Below, piece after piece: positions 5,066 to 15,307 of a stretch of DNA of 15,307 bases. The stretch is from CAYIGN01 sp964363055 (lineage in GTDB: Bacteria > Patescibacteriota > Minisyncoccia > Sungbacterales > HO2-52-23). Both the position numbers and the translations under genes were made by a program. Numbering within the stretch: the stretch's first letter is position 1; each line of letters begins with the position of its first letter. Below the pieces are notes generated by a model that searched no databases, had not been told where the DNA came from, and was given only the letters and a program-made list of their open reading frames with translations. The stretch covers positions 1-15,307 of the forward strand of contig CAYIGN010000014.1 of the NCBI GenBank assembly GCA_964363055.1, given 5' to 3'.

Positions 5066-7312
5066 TCAACTCTCAAATATCTCTGACGACTCGGTCTTAT
5101 TTGCTTTGACCAATATCTCTCGCGGTCTTGCCCCATCCGCCGGCCCCACTACCCCATGGGCTTCAAGCAGATCCAGCAGCCGCGCAGCACGGGCATACCC
5201 CACCCGCAGCCGCCGCTGCAGATACGATGCCGAGGCCTTGCCGGCTTCAATCACCAGGTCTTGGGCCGCGGCGTAAAGCGGATCATCATCCCCCCATTCC
5301 TCAACCATGTCCTCTTCTCCGGACTTGGCCTGGGCCGCAAAAATCTCCTCCTCATAATCGGGTATCGGGATCTCGTCGCGCAGAAACTCCACCACCTGCT
5401 TCACCTCCGGGTCTGAAACAAACGCCCCTTGGATGCGGCGCGGTTTGGCCGTGTCGCCAGCCAGGAAAAGCATATCTCCATTCCCCAATAACTTCTCCGC
5501 GCCCGCACCGTCCAGGATAGTACGCGAATCCACTTGGGAAGCGACTTGAAAGGCGACCCTTGAGGTGATATTGGCTTTGATCAAACCTGTGATCACCTCC
5601 ACTGAGGGGCGCTGAGTTGCTACGATCAAATGAATACCAACTGCCCGCGCCATCTGCGCCAAGCGGATGATCGAGCCCTCAACCTCGCGCGGAAAGATTG
5701 CCATGAGATCAGACAGTTCATCAATGATAATGATGATATAGGGCAGAAAGTCGCTCTGCTCCTTCCTGCTGGCCAGCTCATTGTAGCTCGAAATGTCGCG
5801 CGCGTGGGCGGATGAGAGCAGATTATAACGGCGATCCATTTCTTTGGTCGCCCAGCGCAGCGCCTGGATGGTCTTGGCCGGGTCAGTGATGACCGGGGTT
5901 AAAAGATGGGGGATGTCATTGTAAACCGAGAGCTCCACTCGTTTGGGATCAATAAGGATGAAACGCAGCCCCTCCGGCCCATTGCGGTAGATGAGCGAAC
6001 TTATCAAGGTATGGATGCAGACCGACTTGCCCGAGCCGGTCGCGCCGCTCACCAAGAGGTGCGGCATGCGGGCCAAATCCGCGTATACCGGCGTGCCGGC
6101 CACATCTCTGCCTAAAGCAAAAAGAAGCGGCACGGATGACTCTTGAAAAAGCGACTGCTCCAGGAGCGAACGCAAGCCCACCAAGGCAATCGAGCGGTTG
6201 GGCACTTCAATTCCCACCAGGGATTTACCCGGGATTGGAGCTTCAATCCGAATCGGATGCGCGGCCAGGGCCAGTGAGAGGTTGCTATGGAGCGCCACAA
6301 TCCGCGAGAGCTTCACACCCTCGGCCGGGCGAAGAGTGTATTGAGTGACAGTCGGGCCGATTGAGACCTCTCCCATCTCCACGTTGATGCCGAAATTTTC
6401 CAGAGTGCGCTTGATGATATTGGCATTGGCCCGGATATCGCCGGAATTGGGCGTGCCGCGGTCTCCCTGCAGCAGCTCCAGCGGCGGTTTTTTGTAGCGC
6501 AGGCGCCGCAAGCCGCTTTGTCTTAAAGGAATCAGTCCTTCCTCGGCGGTCCGGCTTATGGCCGACGCGGGGGGAGAAGGATCAGGGCGAGCCGCAATCT
6601 CAGGCGGAGGATTTTCCTTTGCCATGCGGCTTGCAATAAGCGCCTCCACCCGCGAGAGAAGGGACGACTCTGTTTCCGAAGGAGGAGTATCGGCAGACAG
6701 AGTGGGCGCCGCGACCGAGATCTCCTCGTCCCCTTCCGCCTCCTTTTTATCGCGACCCCGCCAGAGCGGAATGTCAAAGACGAGCATCACCGAAATCACC
6801 AACAAGCCCAAAGTGATTATTAACCCAGCCCAAAAATCAAAAAGCCGCAGCAGGGGGTAGCTTACGGCGCTCCCTATTACCCCGCCGGTGCCCGGACCGA
6901 ACAAGATGTTGAGGATACCGAGTGACGCGACCAGAAAAAGAAAGCCGCCCAAGATCGTAGGCGCCACAAGCTTCCGGGATCGCCCCAAGAGGAAAGAAAA
7001 TCCAACCAAGAAAAACATTATTGGCGCGAAGAAATAACCGCTGCCAAGAAGGGTATTTAGCAGTCGGAAAATCCCCCGGCCGGCCACCCCGCCTTTGCCC
7101 AAATAACTTAAGAGCAATAATGCCGCGATTATAAAAGCGGCAAGCGCCAAAATACTTTTGCGCGTCTCTTCGCGCATATCCGCGAACCATCCGCGAGCTC
7201 CCGACTCTCCGCTTTTCTCTTGGTCCTGCCTTTTCTTAATGCGCTTCTTCACGTCACCAGCATAAACAACAAATCTCCCCTGCGCAAGAGGAGATATTCC
7301 CAACGAGCTCAT
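5066..7312 (-). CDS. ftsK: FtsK/SpoIIIE-type DNA translocase
   Basis: At 748 residues this is a complete, compact FtsK. Four hydrophobic segments (about 52-72, 92-110, 115-138, 160-182) anchor it in the membrane at the division septum. An acidic and Pro-rich linker (about 186-255) follows, then the alpha domain, then the RecA-like motor with Walker A GATGSGKS (423-430), ILIDPKRVEL (452-461), Walker B IIIIIDELSDLM (526-537) and ATQRPS (565-570). The C-terminal winged-helix gamma domain (about 676-737, SASYLQRRLRVGYARAARLL) reads polar DNA motifs such as KOPS. The protein pumps DNA to clear and resolve chromosomes at division. The ATG at 7312 is taken as the start, with AGGG immediately before it; a GTG at about residue 21 is an alternative. 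The gene follows the rpoC terminator and precedes the RodZ-like gene. Confidence 0.96.
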   Translation of the reverse strand: MSSLGISPLAQGRFVVYAGDVKKRIKKRQDQEKSGESGARGWFADMREETRKSILALAAFIIAALLLLSYLGKGGVAGRGIFRLLNTLLGSGYFFAPIMFFLVGFSFLLGRSRKLVAPTILGGFLFLVASLGILNILFGPGTGGVIGSAVSYPLLRLFDFWAGLIITLGLLVISVMLVFDIPLWRGRDKKEAEGDEEISVAAPTLSADTPPSETESSLLSRVEALIASRMAKENPPPEIAARPDPSPPASAISRTAEEGLIPLRQSGLRRLRYKKPPLELLQGDRGTPNSGDIRANANIIKRTLENFGINVEMGEVSIGPTVTQYTLRPAEGVKLSRIVALHSNLSLALAAHPIRIEAPIPGKSLVGIEVPNRSIALVGLRSLLEQSLFQESSVPLLFALGRDVAGTPVYADLARMPHLLVSGATGSGKSVCIHTLISSLIYRNGPEGLRFILIDPKRVELSVYNDIPHLLTPVITDPAKTIQALRWATKEMDRRYNLLSSAHARDISSYNELASRKEQSDFLPYIIIIIDELSDLMAIFPREVEGSIIRLAQMARAVGIHLIVATQRPSVEVITGLIKANITSRVAFQVASQVDSRTILDGAGAEKLLGNGDMLFLAGDTAKPRRIQGAFVSDPEVKQVVEFLRDEIPIPDYEEEIFAAQAKSGEEDMVEEWGDDDPLYAAAQDLVIEAGKASASYLQRRLRVGYARAARLLDLLEAHGVVGPADGARPREILVKANKTESSEIFES

Positions 7313-7352
7313 CCCTAAACAGAAAAGTCAGTATGCTCTTCGGTGTTGAGAA

Positions 7353-7383
7353 ATCCCCACACCAAAACCTTTGGTGTGGGGAT
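7353..7383 (-). terminator. Hairpin terminator after rpoC
   Basis: A 14-bp perfect stem (7353-7366 with 7370-7383, CCCCACACC pairing with GGTGTGGGG) has a 3-nt loop and starts 14 nt after the rpoC stop. On the minus strand it is followed by TTTCTCAAC, a short and imperfect U-tract, so it may be a weak or factor-assisted terminator. It separates rpoBC from ftsK. Confidence 0.75.
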
Positions 7384-7396
7384 AAACCCGCAGCGT

Positions 7397-10972
<3,576 letters not shown>

Positions 10973-11011
10973 AAATTTGAGTTAAGAAATGCCCGAAAAT
11001 ACTTTTCGAGC

Positions 11012-11039
11012 GAGCCCTTCGACAAGCTCAGGATAAACT
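11012..11039. repeat. Dispersed-type repeat fragment between rpoB and rpoC
   Basis: The minus strand reads ATCCTGAGCTTGTCGAAGGG within 11012-11039. I recognise this sequence as an intergenic repeat found in many unrelated bacteria, but I cannot search for copies. A small perfect hairpin, CGAAAA-TAC-TTTTCG, lies beside it at 10994-11008. Both lie inside the rpoBC transcript. Confidence 0.5.
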
Positions 11040-11082
11040 CCGCGAGTCGAGTCGTCTTGGTACAGGAGAGAAACGATCCGCC

Positions 11083-14000
11083 TCAAAGCGAGGGGGCTGC
11101 TTTTTGTCGCTCCCGCCCGGCTTTCAGCACCGGCAGAACACGCTTTTCTTCGCCGACTTCGCCGGCCTCGGCTTTACGAATCACCTCAACATCAAGCGCC
11201 AAGCCCTTGAGTTCGTTTACCAGGACGTTGAAAGAAGCCGGGGTATTAGGATTCTTGATCCGCTCTCCGTTGATAATGGCTTCATACGTCGCCGCGCGGC
11301 CCAGGACGTCATCCGATTTAATGGTCAGCATCTCCTGCAGGGTGTGCGCCGCGCCATATCCTTCCAAGGCCCATACCTCCATCTCTCCGAATCTCTGCCC
11401 CCCGAACTGCGCCTTGCCTCCCAGCGGCTGCTGGGTGATGAGCGAATACGGTCCGATGGAACGCATATGGATTTTATCCTCCACCAGGTGGATCAACTTC
11501 ATCAAATAGATCTGCCCGACCGTCACTTTTTGGCCAAATCGCTCTCCGGTCCGGCCATCGTAGAGCCATACTTTTCCATCCTCGGGCAGCCCGGCCCGAC
11601 GCAACTCATTCTTGATCTCCTCCTCTTGAAACCCGGCCAAGGCCGGGGAACGAGCATGATAGCCCAAGGTTTGCGCCGCCCATCCCAAATGTGCTTCGTA
11701 GATCTGTCCGATATTCATGCGCGAGGCAACCCCCATTGGATTCAAAATGACATCCACCGGGGTGCCATCCGCCAGGTAAGGCATATCTTCTTCCGGTAAG
11801 ATCTTGGAGATGACGCCCTTGTTGCCGTGTCGCCCGGCCAATTTGTCGCCCACCGCGACCTTGCGAAGCTGCGCCACATCCACCTGAATGCGCTTGATGA
11901 CACCGGCTTCCAGCTTATCCCCCCGCTCACGCGAGAACTCGCGGATCCCGACTACTCGGCCCCGTTTGCCGTGCGGAAGACGCAGTGACGTATCCTTTAC
12001 CTCATGCGCCTTCTCGCCAAAGATGGCACGCAAAAGCTTCTCCTCGGCAGTCAGGTCTGACTCGCCTTTGGGCGTGATCTTCCCTACCAAAATATCTCCC
12101 CATCGCACCTCTGCGCCAAGGCGCACCACCCCATCCTCATCCAAGTTTTTCAGCTTCTCCTCGCCGACATTGGGAATATCCGGGGTGGTAACCTCCACCC
12201 CAAGCTTGGTGTCGCGCGCGTCACACGAAAAATCCTCTATATGGATTGAGGTGTAGCGATCTTCCTTAAGCAGACGTTCGGAGACGATGATCGCATCTTC
12301 ATAATTTACGCCTAACCAAGACAAAAACGCCACCACCACGTTTTGTCCGAGCGCCAGTTCGCCCTTATCGGTCGAGGAGCTGTCCGCCAATGCCTGGCCT
12401 CGCTTTACTCGGCTGCCTCGTTCCACCAGCGGTCGCTGACGAATGGTGGTGAAAGCATTGGTACGCAAGAAAGATGCCAGTCCGTAGGTGCGCGTTTTTC
12501 CGCTCTTCTCCCGTACGATGATCTGGCGCGAGTCCGCTGCCTCTACCAGGCCATCGGCCTCGGCGACAATCACGCGGCCAGAGTCGCGCGCGGCGCGAAG
12601 TTCCACCCCGGTTCCCACCACCGGGGCCGAAGCCCGCACGCAGGGCACGGCCTGACGCTGCATGTTGGAACCCATCATCGCCCGATTGGCATCATCATGC
12701 TCCAAAAAAGGAATCAAGCTGGTCGCGACTGAGATTGCCTGCTGGGGCGAAACATCAATGAAGTCCACCTCCTCCCGCTTTACCACTGAAGGGCTCCCGC
12801 GCGAGCGCACCTGCACATCCGCATCGGTGAAGTACCCCTCACTATCCATTGGGACGCTGGCATGCGCAATGTTGTGTTTCGCCTCGGCCGCGGCATCCAG
12901 ATACTCGGCCTCACCCGTCACCCTTCCCTTGCGCACTTTGATATAAGGGGTCTCAATCAGTCCAAGCTCGCTCAAGCGGGCGTAAGCGGCCAGATGCCCG
13001 ACCAAACCAATATTGGGTCCCTCGGGCGTCTGGATGGGACAGATCCGGCCATAGTGAGAGGGATGCACATCTCGCACTTCGAAGCCGGCCCGTTCCCGTT
13101 GGAGCCCGCCCGGACCCATAGCGCTCAAGCGGCGTTTATGCTCCAGTTCGGATAAAGGATTGACTTGATCCATGAACTGGGAGAGCTGTGAGGAAGTGAA
13201 AAATTCTTTGACCGCTGCCATAAACGGCCGCGCATTGATGAGCTGGGCCGGGGTAAGAGTAGACGGATCAAGGGTAGACATCCGATCGCGCGCGATCCGG
13301 ACCATGCGCGAGATCCCGATGCGGAGCTTGTTCTGCAGCAATTCTCCCACTCCCCGCACCCGCCGATTCCCGAGATGATCAATGTCGTCTGCCGCAGCAA
13401 TGCCCAGAGTATTGAGACGAATTATCTCTTTTATGATCTCGATTAGATCCTCACGGCCTAGAGTCCTTTGCTTGTTCTCCGATGCCTTGTTTAGGCGTTG
13501 GGAGAATTTATAACGGCCGACCTCGCCCAAATCGTACCGCTCCGTACCAAACATGGCTTGGATTAGGGAACGAGCATTATCGGCGGTTGCGAGATCCCCG
13601 GGTCGAATCTGCTTATAAAGATCAATGAATGCTTCATCCTGGGTTTTAGTTGAGTCGCGCTCTAATGTCTTTTTTATAAAGGACACTTGTCCTTTATCCA
13701 CGTCTGAAAATGTCTCAATGATCATGTCATTGTCAGTCAGTCCAAAAGCCCGCAGGAGTACGGTTACGGGGATTTTTCGCTTGCGATCAATCTTGACGTA
13801 AATCGCTCCTTCGCTGTCGCTTTCAAACTCCAACCACGCGCCGCGATTGGGAATGACCTTTGCCCCAAAATACCTTCTCCCTCGCAAGGCCATGACGGTG
13901 AAATATACACCCGAGGAACGAATCAGCTGGGAAACCACGACCCGTTCTACCCCGTTTACAATAAAGGTGCCGCGCGGGGTCATAAGCGGGAAGTCGCCCA

Positions 14001-14310
14001 GATAAATTTCCTGCTCCTTGATCTCTTTTGTTTTTTTGTTGGTGAGACGGGCGCGCAGCCGCAGCGGCGCTTCATGTGAGAGATTTCGCGCCCGGGCTTC
14101 TTCTTCGCTGAATTTGGGCTCGTCCAGATAAAAACTGACGAATTCGAGCCAGAATTCTTTCTCAGTGAAATCGCGTACCGGCGAGACCTCATCAAAAAGT
14201 TCCCGCAAGCCGCGCCTGAAGAACCAGGCATTGGAATTGAGCTGCACCTCGGCAAGCGGGGGCAGATCTACAGCCGGCGGGGTATAGCGCGAAGGAAACT
14301 TTTTCTCCAT
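11083..14310 (-). CDS. rpoB: RNA polymerase beta subunit
   Basis: This complete 1075-residue beta subunit is shorter than the 1342 residues of E. coli because it lacks lineage-specific insertions. The rifampicin pocket is at about 373-405 (SSQLSQFMDQ...LSELEHKRRLSAMG). The residues equivalent to E. coli Q513, D516, H526, R529 and S531 are all retained (Q378, D381, H391, R394, S396), so the target looks rifampicin-sensitive; E. coli L533 is M398. Further landmarks are QTPEGPNIGL, GRHGNKGVISKILPEEDMP and GGQRFGEMEVWALEGYGAA. The ATG at 14310 gives the usual N-terminus and is the only ATG, GTG or TTG codon in frame there. It has no adjacent Shine-Dalgarno; the nearest is about 55 nt upstream in a hairpin loop. 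The gene is driven by the promoter at 14513-14541 through a structured leader. Confidence 0.99.
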   Translation of the reverse strand: MEKKFPSRYTPPAVDLPPLAEVQLNSNAWFFRRGLRELFDEVSPVRDFTEKEFWLEFVSFYLDEPKFSEEEARARNLSHEAPLRLRARLTNKKTKEIKEQEIYLGDFPLMTPRGTFIVNGVERVVVSQLIRSSGVYFTVMALRGRRYFGAKVIPNRGAWLEFESDSEGAIYVKIDRKRKIPVTVLLRAFGLTDNDMIIETFSDVDKGQVSFIKKTLERDSTKTQDEAFIDLYKQIRPGDLATADNARSLIQAMFGTERYDLGEVGRYKFSQRLNKASENKQRTLGREDLIEIIKEIIRLNTLGIAAADDIDHLGNRRVRGVGELLQNKLRIGISRMVRIARDRMSTLDPSTLTPAQLINARPFMAAVKEFFTSSQLSQFMDQVNPLSELEHKRRLSAMGPGGLQRERAGFEVRDVHPSHYGRICPIQTPEGPNIGLVGHLAAYARLSELGLIETPYIKVRKGRVTGEAEYLDAAAEAKHNIAHASVPMDSEGYFTDADVQVRSRGSPSVVKREEVDFIDVSPQQAISVATSLIPFLEHDDANRAMMGSNMQRQAVPCVRASAPVVGTGVELRAARDSGRVIVAEADGLVEAADSRQIIVREKSGKTRTYGLASFLRTNAFTTIRQRPLVERGSRVKRGQALADSSSTDKGELALGQNVVVAFLSWLGVNYEDAIIVSERLLKEDRYTSIHIEDFSCDARDTKLGVEVTTPDIPNVGEEKLKNLDEDGVVRLGAEVRWGDILVGKITPKGESDLTAEEKLLRAIFGEKAHEVKDTSLRLPHGKRGRVVGIREFSRERGDKLEAGVIKRIQVDVAQLRKVAVGDKLAGRHGNKGVISKILPEEDMPYLADGTPVDVILNPMGVASRMNIGQIYEAHLGWAAQTLGYHARSPALAGFQEEEIKNELRRAGLPEDGKVWLYDGRTGERFGQKVTVGQIYLMKLIHLVEDKIHMRSIGPYSLITQQPLGGKAQFGGQRFGEMEVWALEGYGAAHTLQEMLTIKSDDVLGRAATYEAIINGERIKNPNTPASFNVLVNELKGLALDVEVIRKAEAGEVGEEKRVLPVLKAGRERQKAAPSL

Positions 14311-14357
14311 AAAAAGCGAGAAGGATGAATGGGCTAAACAGACATCAAAAATAAATG

Positions 14358-14384
14358 CCCTAAACCTCCTCCTTAAGATTAGGG
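14358..14384 (-). promoter_or_regulatory. Hairpin in rpoB leader displaying a Shine-Dalgarno in its loop
   Basis: On the minus strand CCCTAA (14379-14384) pairs with TTAGGG (14358-14363). The 15-nt loop contains AAGGAGGAGG (14365-14374), an almost perfect Shine-Dalgarno. No ATG, GTG or TTG lies at a normal distance. The rpoB ATG is about 55 nt further on; an in-frame ATT lies 12 nt after the motif at 14350-14352. The motif may be a ribosome standby site or a regulator-binding site. Confidence 0.5.
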
Positions 14385-14395
14385 GTTAAAACCAA

Positions 14396-14424
14396 ATTTG
14401 CGATTGCTACTCAAAGTCGCAAAT
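14396..14424 (-). promoter_or_regulatory. Hairpin with U-rich tail in the rpoB leader, possible attenuator
   Basis: The minus-strand stem ATTTGCGA/TCGCAAAT (14417-14424 with 14396-14403) is 8 bp with a 13-nt loop and is followed by TTGGTTTTAA. It begins 9 nt after the stop codon of the 15-codon leader ORF. Few G-C pairs make it a weak terminator on its own. Confidence 0.45.
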
Positions 14425-14433
14425 GATTGGAAG

Positions 14434-14481
14434 TTATTTAAATGGAAGCGGGAAAACTATTACCTTCCTTATATACGCCAT
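14434..14481 (-). CDS. 15-residue leader peptide ORF in the rpoB leader
   Basis: Starting 25 nt after the likely transcription start, the minus strand carries GGAGG (14490-14494), 8 nt, then an ATG. The ORF encodes MAYIRKVIVFPLPFK and ends in TAA at 14434. Its Shine-Dalgarno is the strongest and best spaced in the window, far better than that of rpoB. The peptide is basic and hydrophobic, has two prolines near the end (PLP) and has no run of one amino acid. Together with the following hairpins it resembles the leader-peptide layout of attenuated operons. It belongs to no family I know and may function only by being translated. The chance of such an ORF arising at random is not negligible at 15 codons; the promoter plus Shine-Dalgarno context is the main support. 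Confidence 0.5.
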   Translation of the reverse strand: MAYIRKVIVFPLPFK

Positions 14482-14512
14482 TCTTCCGCCCTCCTTTCCC
14501 GCTATTGATTTA

Positions 14513-14541
14513 AGTATAAGCGATTGCAATAAACGTGTCAA
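14513..14541 (-). promoter_or_regulatory. Strong sigma70-type promoter of rpoB
   Basis: Minus strand TTGACA (14536-14541, perfect -35), 17 bp, TATACT (14513-14518, 5 of 6). The transcription start should be near 14506, giving a leader of about 195 nt before rpoB, unlike the leaderless genes elsewhere here. The 302-base stretch without a protein gene of normal size (14311-14612) is filled by this promoter, its leader and the upstream inverted repeat. Confidence 0.85.
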
Positions 14542-14550
14542 GCCCCCTGT

Positions 14551-14587
14551 CGCGACCATGAGGATATTCTAACCTCTCATGGTTGCG
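14551..14587. repeat. Inverted repeat just upstream of the rpoB promoter
   Basis: CGCGACCATGAG (14551-14562) and CTCATGGTTGCG (14576-14587) form a 12-bp stem with one G-T pair and a 13-nt loop. It separates the permease remnant from the rpoB promoter, 10 bp before the -35 box. No T-run follows on either strand, so it is not a classic terminator; a protein-binding site or factor-dependent stop is possible. Confidence 0.6.
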
Positions 14588-14612
14588 TTTCGCCCTAATT
14601 ACCTACCTTAAT

Positions 14613-14906
14613 TTATTCATATCTCAATGCTTCAATCGGATTCAATGATGCTGCTCTCCTCGCCGGGTAATAACCGAAAATGATTCCAATAGCGGCTGAT
14701 AACCCGAACGCAAGAAGAACCGCTTGCAGAGAAATCTGCGTGGCGATACCGGCAAATTGCGATACGAGTGTGGCAAGAATCCAATCGAGTATAACCCCCA
14801 TAACCCCGCCCAAAAAAGTAAGCATCACCGCTTCGGTAAGAAACTGCATCGAGATGTGGCGGCTTTTCGCGCCGATTGCTTTACGGAGCCCCATCTTCCG
14901 CATCCT
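14613..14906 (-). pseudogene. MacB/FtsX-family ABC transporter permease, C-terminal remnant
   Basis: About 97 residues match the C-terminal end of MacB/LolE-type permeases. They start at MRKMGLRKAIGAKSRHISMQ and run through two or three hydrophobic segments to GYYPARRAASLNPIEALRYE, the hallmark ending. Intact members are about 400 residues, so the N-terminal helix, periplasmic domain and first membrane spans are missing. The frame stays open further upstream to an ATG at 15008, but those extra codons are another reading frame of the ECF sigma fragment and show no permease features. The remnant has no start signal of its own and is probably non-functional. The break coincides with the break in the sigma gene. 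Confidence 0.82.
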
Positions 14907-15033
14907 GTCCGCCGCCTGCATATCTATACGCAAAGCCGTAGATCGGTTTGAGATATCGTTGAACAATAATCTCAAGCGATTCCTCGTCGCCCTTGAGATA
15001 ATCCGCAATTAGTTGCTCATCTGAACGATTCAT
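14881..15033 (-). pseudogene. ECF-type RNA polymerase sigma factor, N-terminal fragment
   Basis: A 50-codon minus-strand ORF begins MNRSDEQLIADYLKGDEESL and continues IIVQRYLKPIYGFAYRYAGG to GGQDAED, the start of region 2 of ECF (sigma70 family) factors. In intact ECF factors, QDAED is followed by the -10-binding part of region 2 and by region 4. Here the frame instead runs through GAP to a TAA at 14881. The sequence after about 14893 belongs to the MacB-type permease in another frame. The fragment keeps a good leaderless-type promoter and an intact start, but without region 4 it cannot be a working sigma factor. It is too short to appear in ORF lists with a 60-codon cutoff. Confidence 0.85.
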
Positions 15034-15039
15034 GCCGTA

Positions 15040-15068
15040 AATATAACACGAATCAAACAAAAAATCCA
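15040..15068 (-). promoter_or_regulatory. Promoter of the ECF sigma fragment (extended -10)
   Basis: Minus strand TGT precedes TATATT (15040-15045), an extended -10, with a poor -35 candidate TGGATT (15063-15068) at 17 bp. The -10 box ends 6 nt before the ATG at 15033, the same spacing as two other promoters in the window, predicting a leaderless mRNA. Confidence 0.55.
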
Positions 15069-15101
15069 GTTTTACACCAATATCATAGTAGCGGGATGAT
15101 T

Positions 15102-15307
15102 TTATGCCATCGCTGGCACAAAATCTCTGTAGAGCGAAAAGGCTTGTTGATAAATCAAATCCAAAACCTTTTCGCTCTCTTCCGCCTTGTATCCTTTGCG
15201 TAACAATAACAATTTAACATTCGCGCGAATCCTCGCCTTGATTATATCATTGTTCATCCAATCAATCGCCAAATCTCTCTTGATGATTTTGACAAGCTCG
15301 CGCACCA
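15102..15307 (-). CDS. hsdR: Type I restriction enzyme R subunit, C-terminal end (runs off right edge)
   Basis: The last 67-68 residues of a protein enter from the right edge: RELVKIIKRDLAIDWMNNDI, then KARIRANVKLLLLRKGYKAE and a tail ending FVPAMA. This matches the C-terminal helical domain of HsdR-type subunits (EcoEI/DUF3387 type), whose members read I-D-W, then R-A-K-L-R, then L-L-R-K-x-G-Y. HsdR is the ATP-driven translocase and nuclease of type I restriction systems; its motor and nuclease domains, and any hsdM or hsdS, would lie beyond the window. The stop is 68 nt before the sigma fragment start. The frame is open to the edge, so no start codon is claimed. The assignment rests on a short segment. 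Confidence 0.75.
   Translation of the reverse strand, partial: VRELVKIIKRDLAIDWMNNDIIKARIRANVKLLLLRKGYKAEESEKVLDLIYQQAFSLYRDFVPAMA

Noticed and set aside
5066..5068. Alternative genetic code 25 (TGA = Gly)
   Set aside because: TGA ends ftsK and the RodZ-like gene exactly at the family-typical ends, so TGA is a stop.
13095..13200. Rifampicin resistance in rpoB
   Set aside because: All main resistance positions in the pocket have the sensitive residues; the only change noted is Met at the L533 equivalent, which is not enough to claim resistance.
14588..14612. Intrinsic terminator for the permease remnant
   Set aside because: The nearby inverted repeat lacks a T-run in either direction, so it is listed only as an inverted repeat.
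14907..15008. N-terminal part of the 131-codon ORF ending at 14613
   Set aside because: These codons are an alternative frame of the ECF sigma fragment. Permease homology starts only near 14906.

Overview
The window looks like chromosomal DNA from a candidate phyla radiation bacterium (Patescibacteria), probably of the Parcubacteria type. The evidence is a combination of features. The rpsF-ssb-rpsR operon encodes a bS6 with an acidic C-terminal tail and a bS18 with a complete CxxC...CxxH zinc ribbon. RpoB (1075 aa) and RpoC (1191 aa) are compact. There is a TraG/VirD4-like ATPase with an IDPHGD box, and several genes have almost no 5' leader. TGA acts as a stop codon (ftsK, rodZ-like gene), so code 11 applies rather than code 25. 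The lineage is an inference from gene content, not from a tree.

Layout. 1-878 (-): 5' part of a conjugation-type ATPase running off the left edge. 957-1454 (+): an unrecognised five-helix membrane protein, transcribed divergently from it. 1481-1522: a perfect 42-bp palindrome. 1618-2801 (+): rpsF-ssb-rpsR. 2890-3023: a 134-bp MITE-like hairpin element between the convergent rpsR and recA ends. From there to the right edge every gene is on the minus strand. In transcription order from the right these are: the end of an HsdR-type restriction subunit, a broken ECF sigma gene fused to a broken MacB-type permease gene, rpoB, rpoC, ftsK, a RodZ-like gene and recA. A second MITE-like element (4164-4326) sits between the RodZ-like gene and recA.

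How it works together. The core is housekeeping: transcription (rpoBC), replication and repair (ssb, recA), ribosome small subunit (bS6, bS18), chromosome segregation (FtsK) and cell shape (RodZ-like). rpoB has the clearest promoter in the window, TTGACA-17-TATACT. It is followed by a leader of about 200 nt that holds a 15-codon ORF with a strong Shine-Dalgarno, a hairpin with a U-rich tail and a second Shine-Dalgarno in a hairpin loop, a layout that suggests attenuation or autoregulation. By contrast, three genes (TraG-like, membrane protein, ECF fragment) and probably rpsF have a -10 box ending exactly 6 nt before the ATG, which predicts leaderless mRNAs.

Most notable oddities: an Arg in place of the last Gly of the RecA Walker A motif; the sigma/MacB junction; two structured mobile-like elements; and the rpoB leader. 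I did not find a complete undescribed defence or mobile system. The strongest novelty candidates are regulatory.
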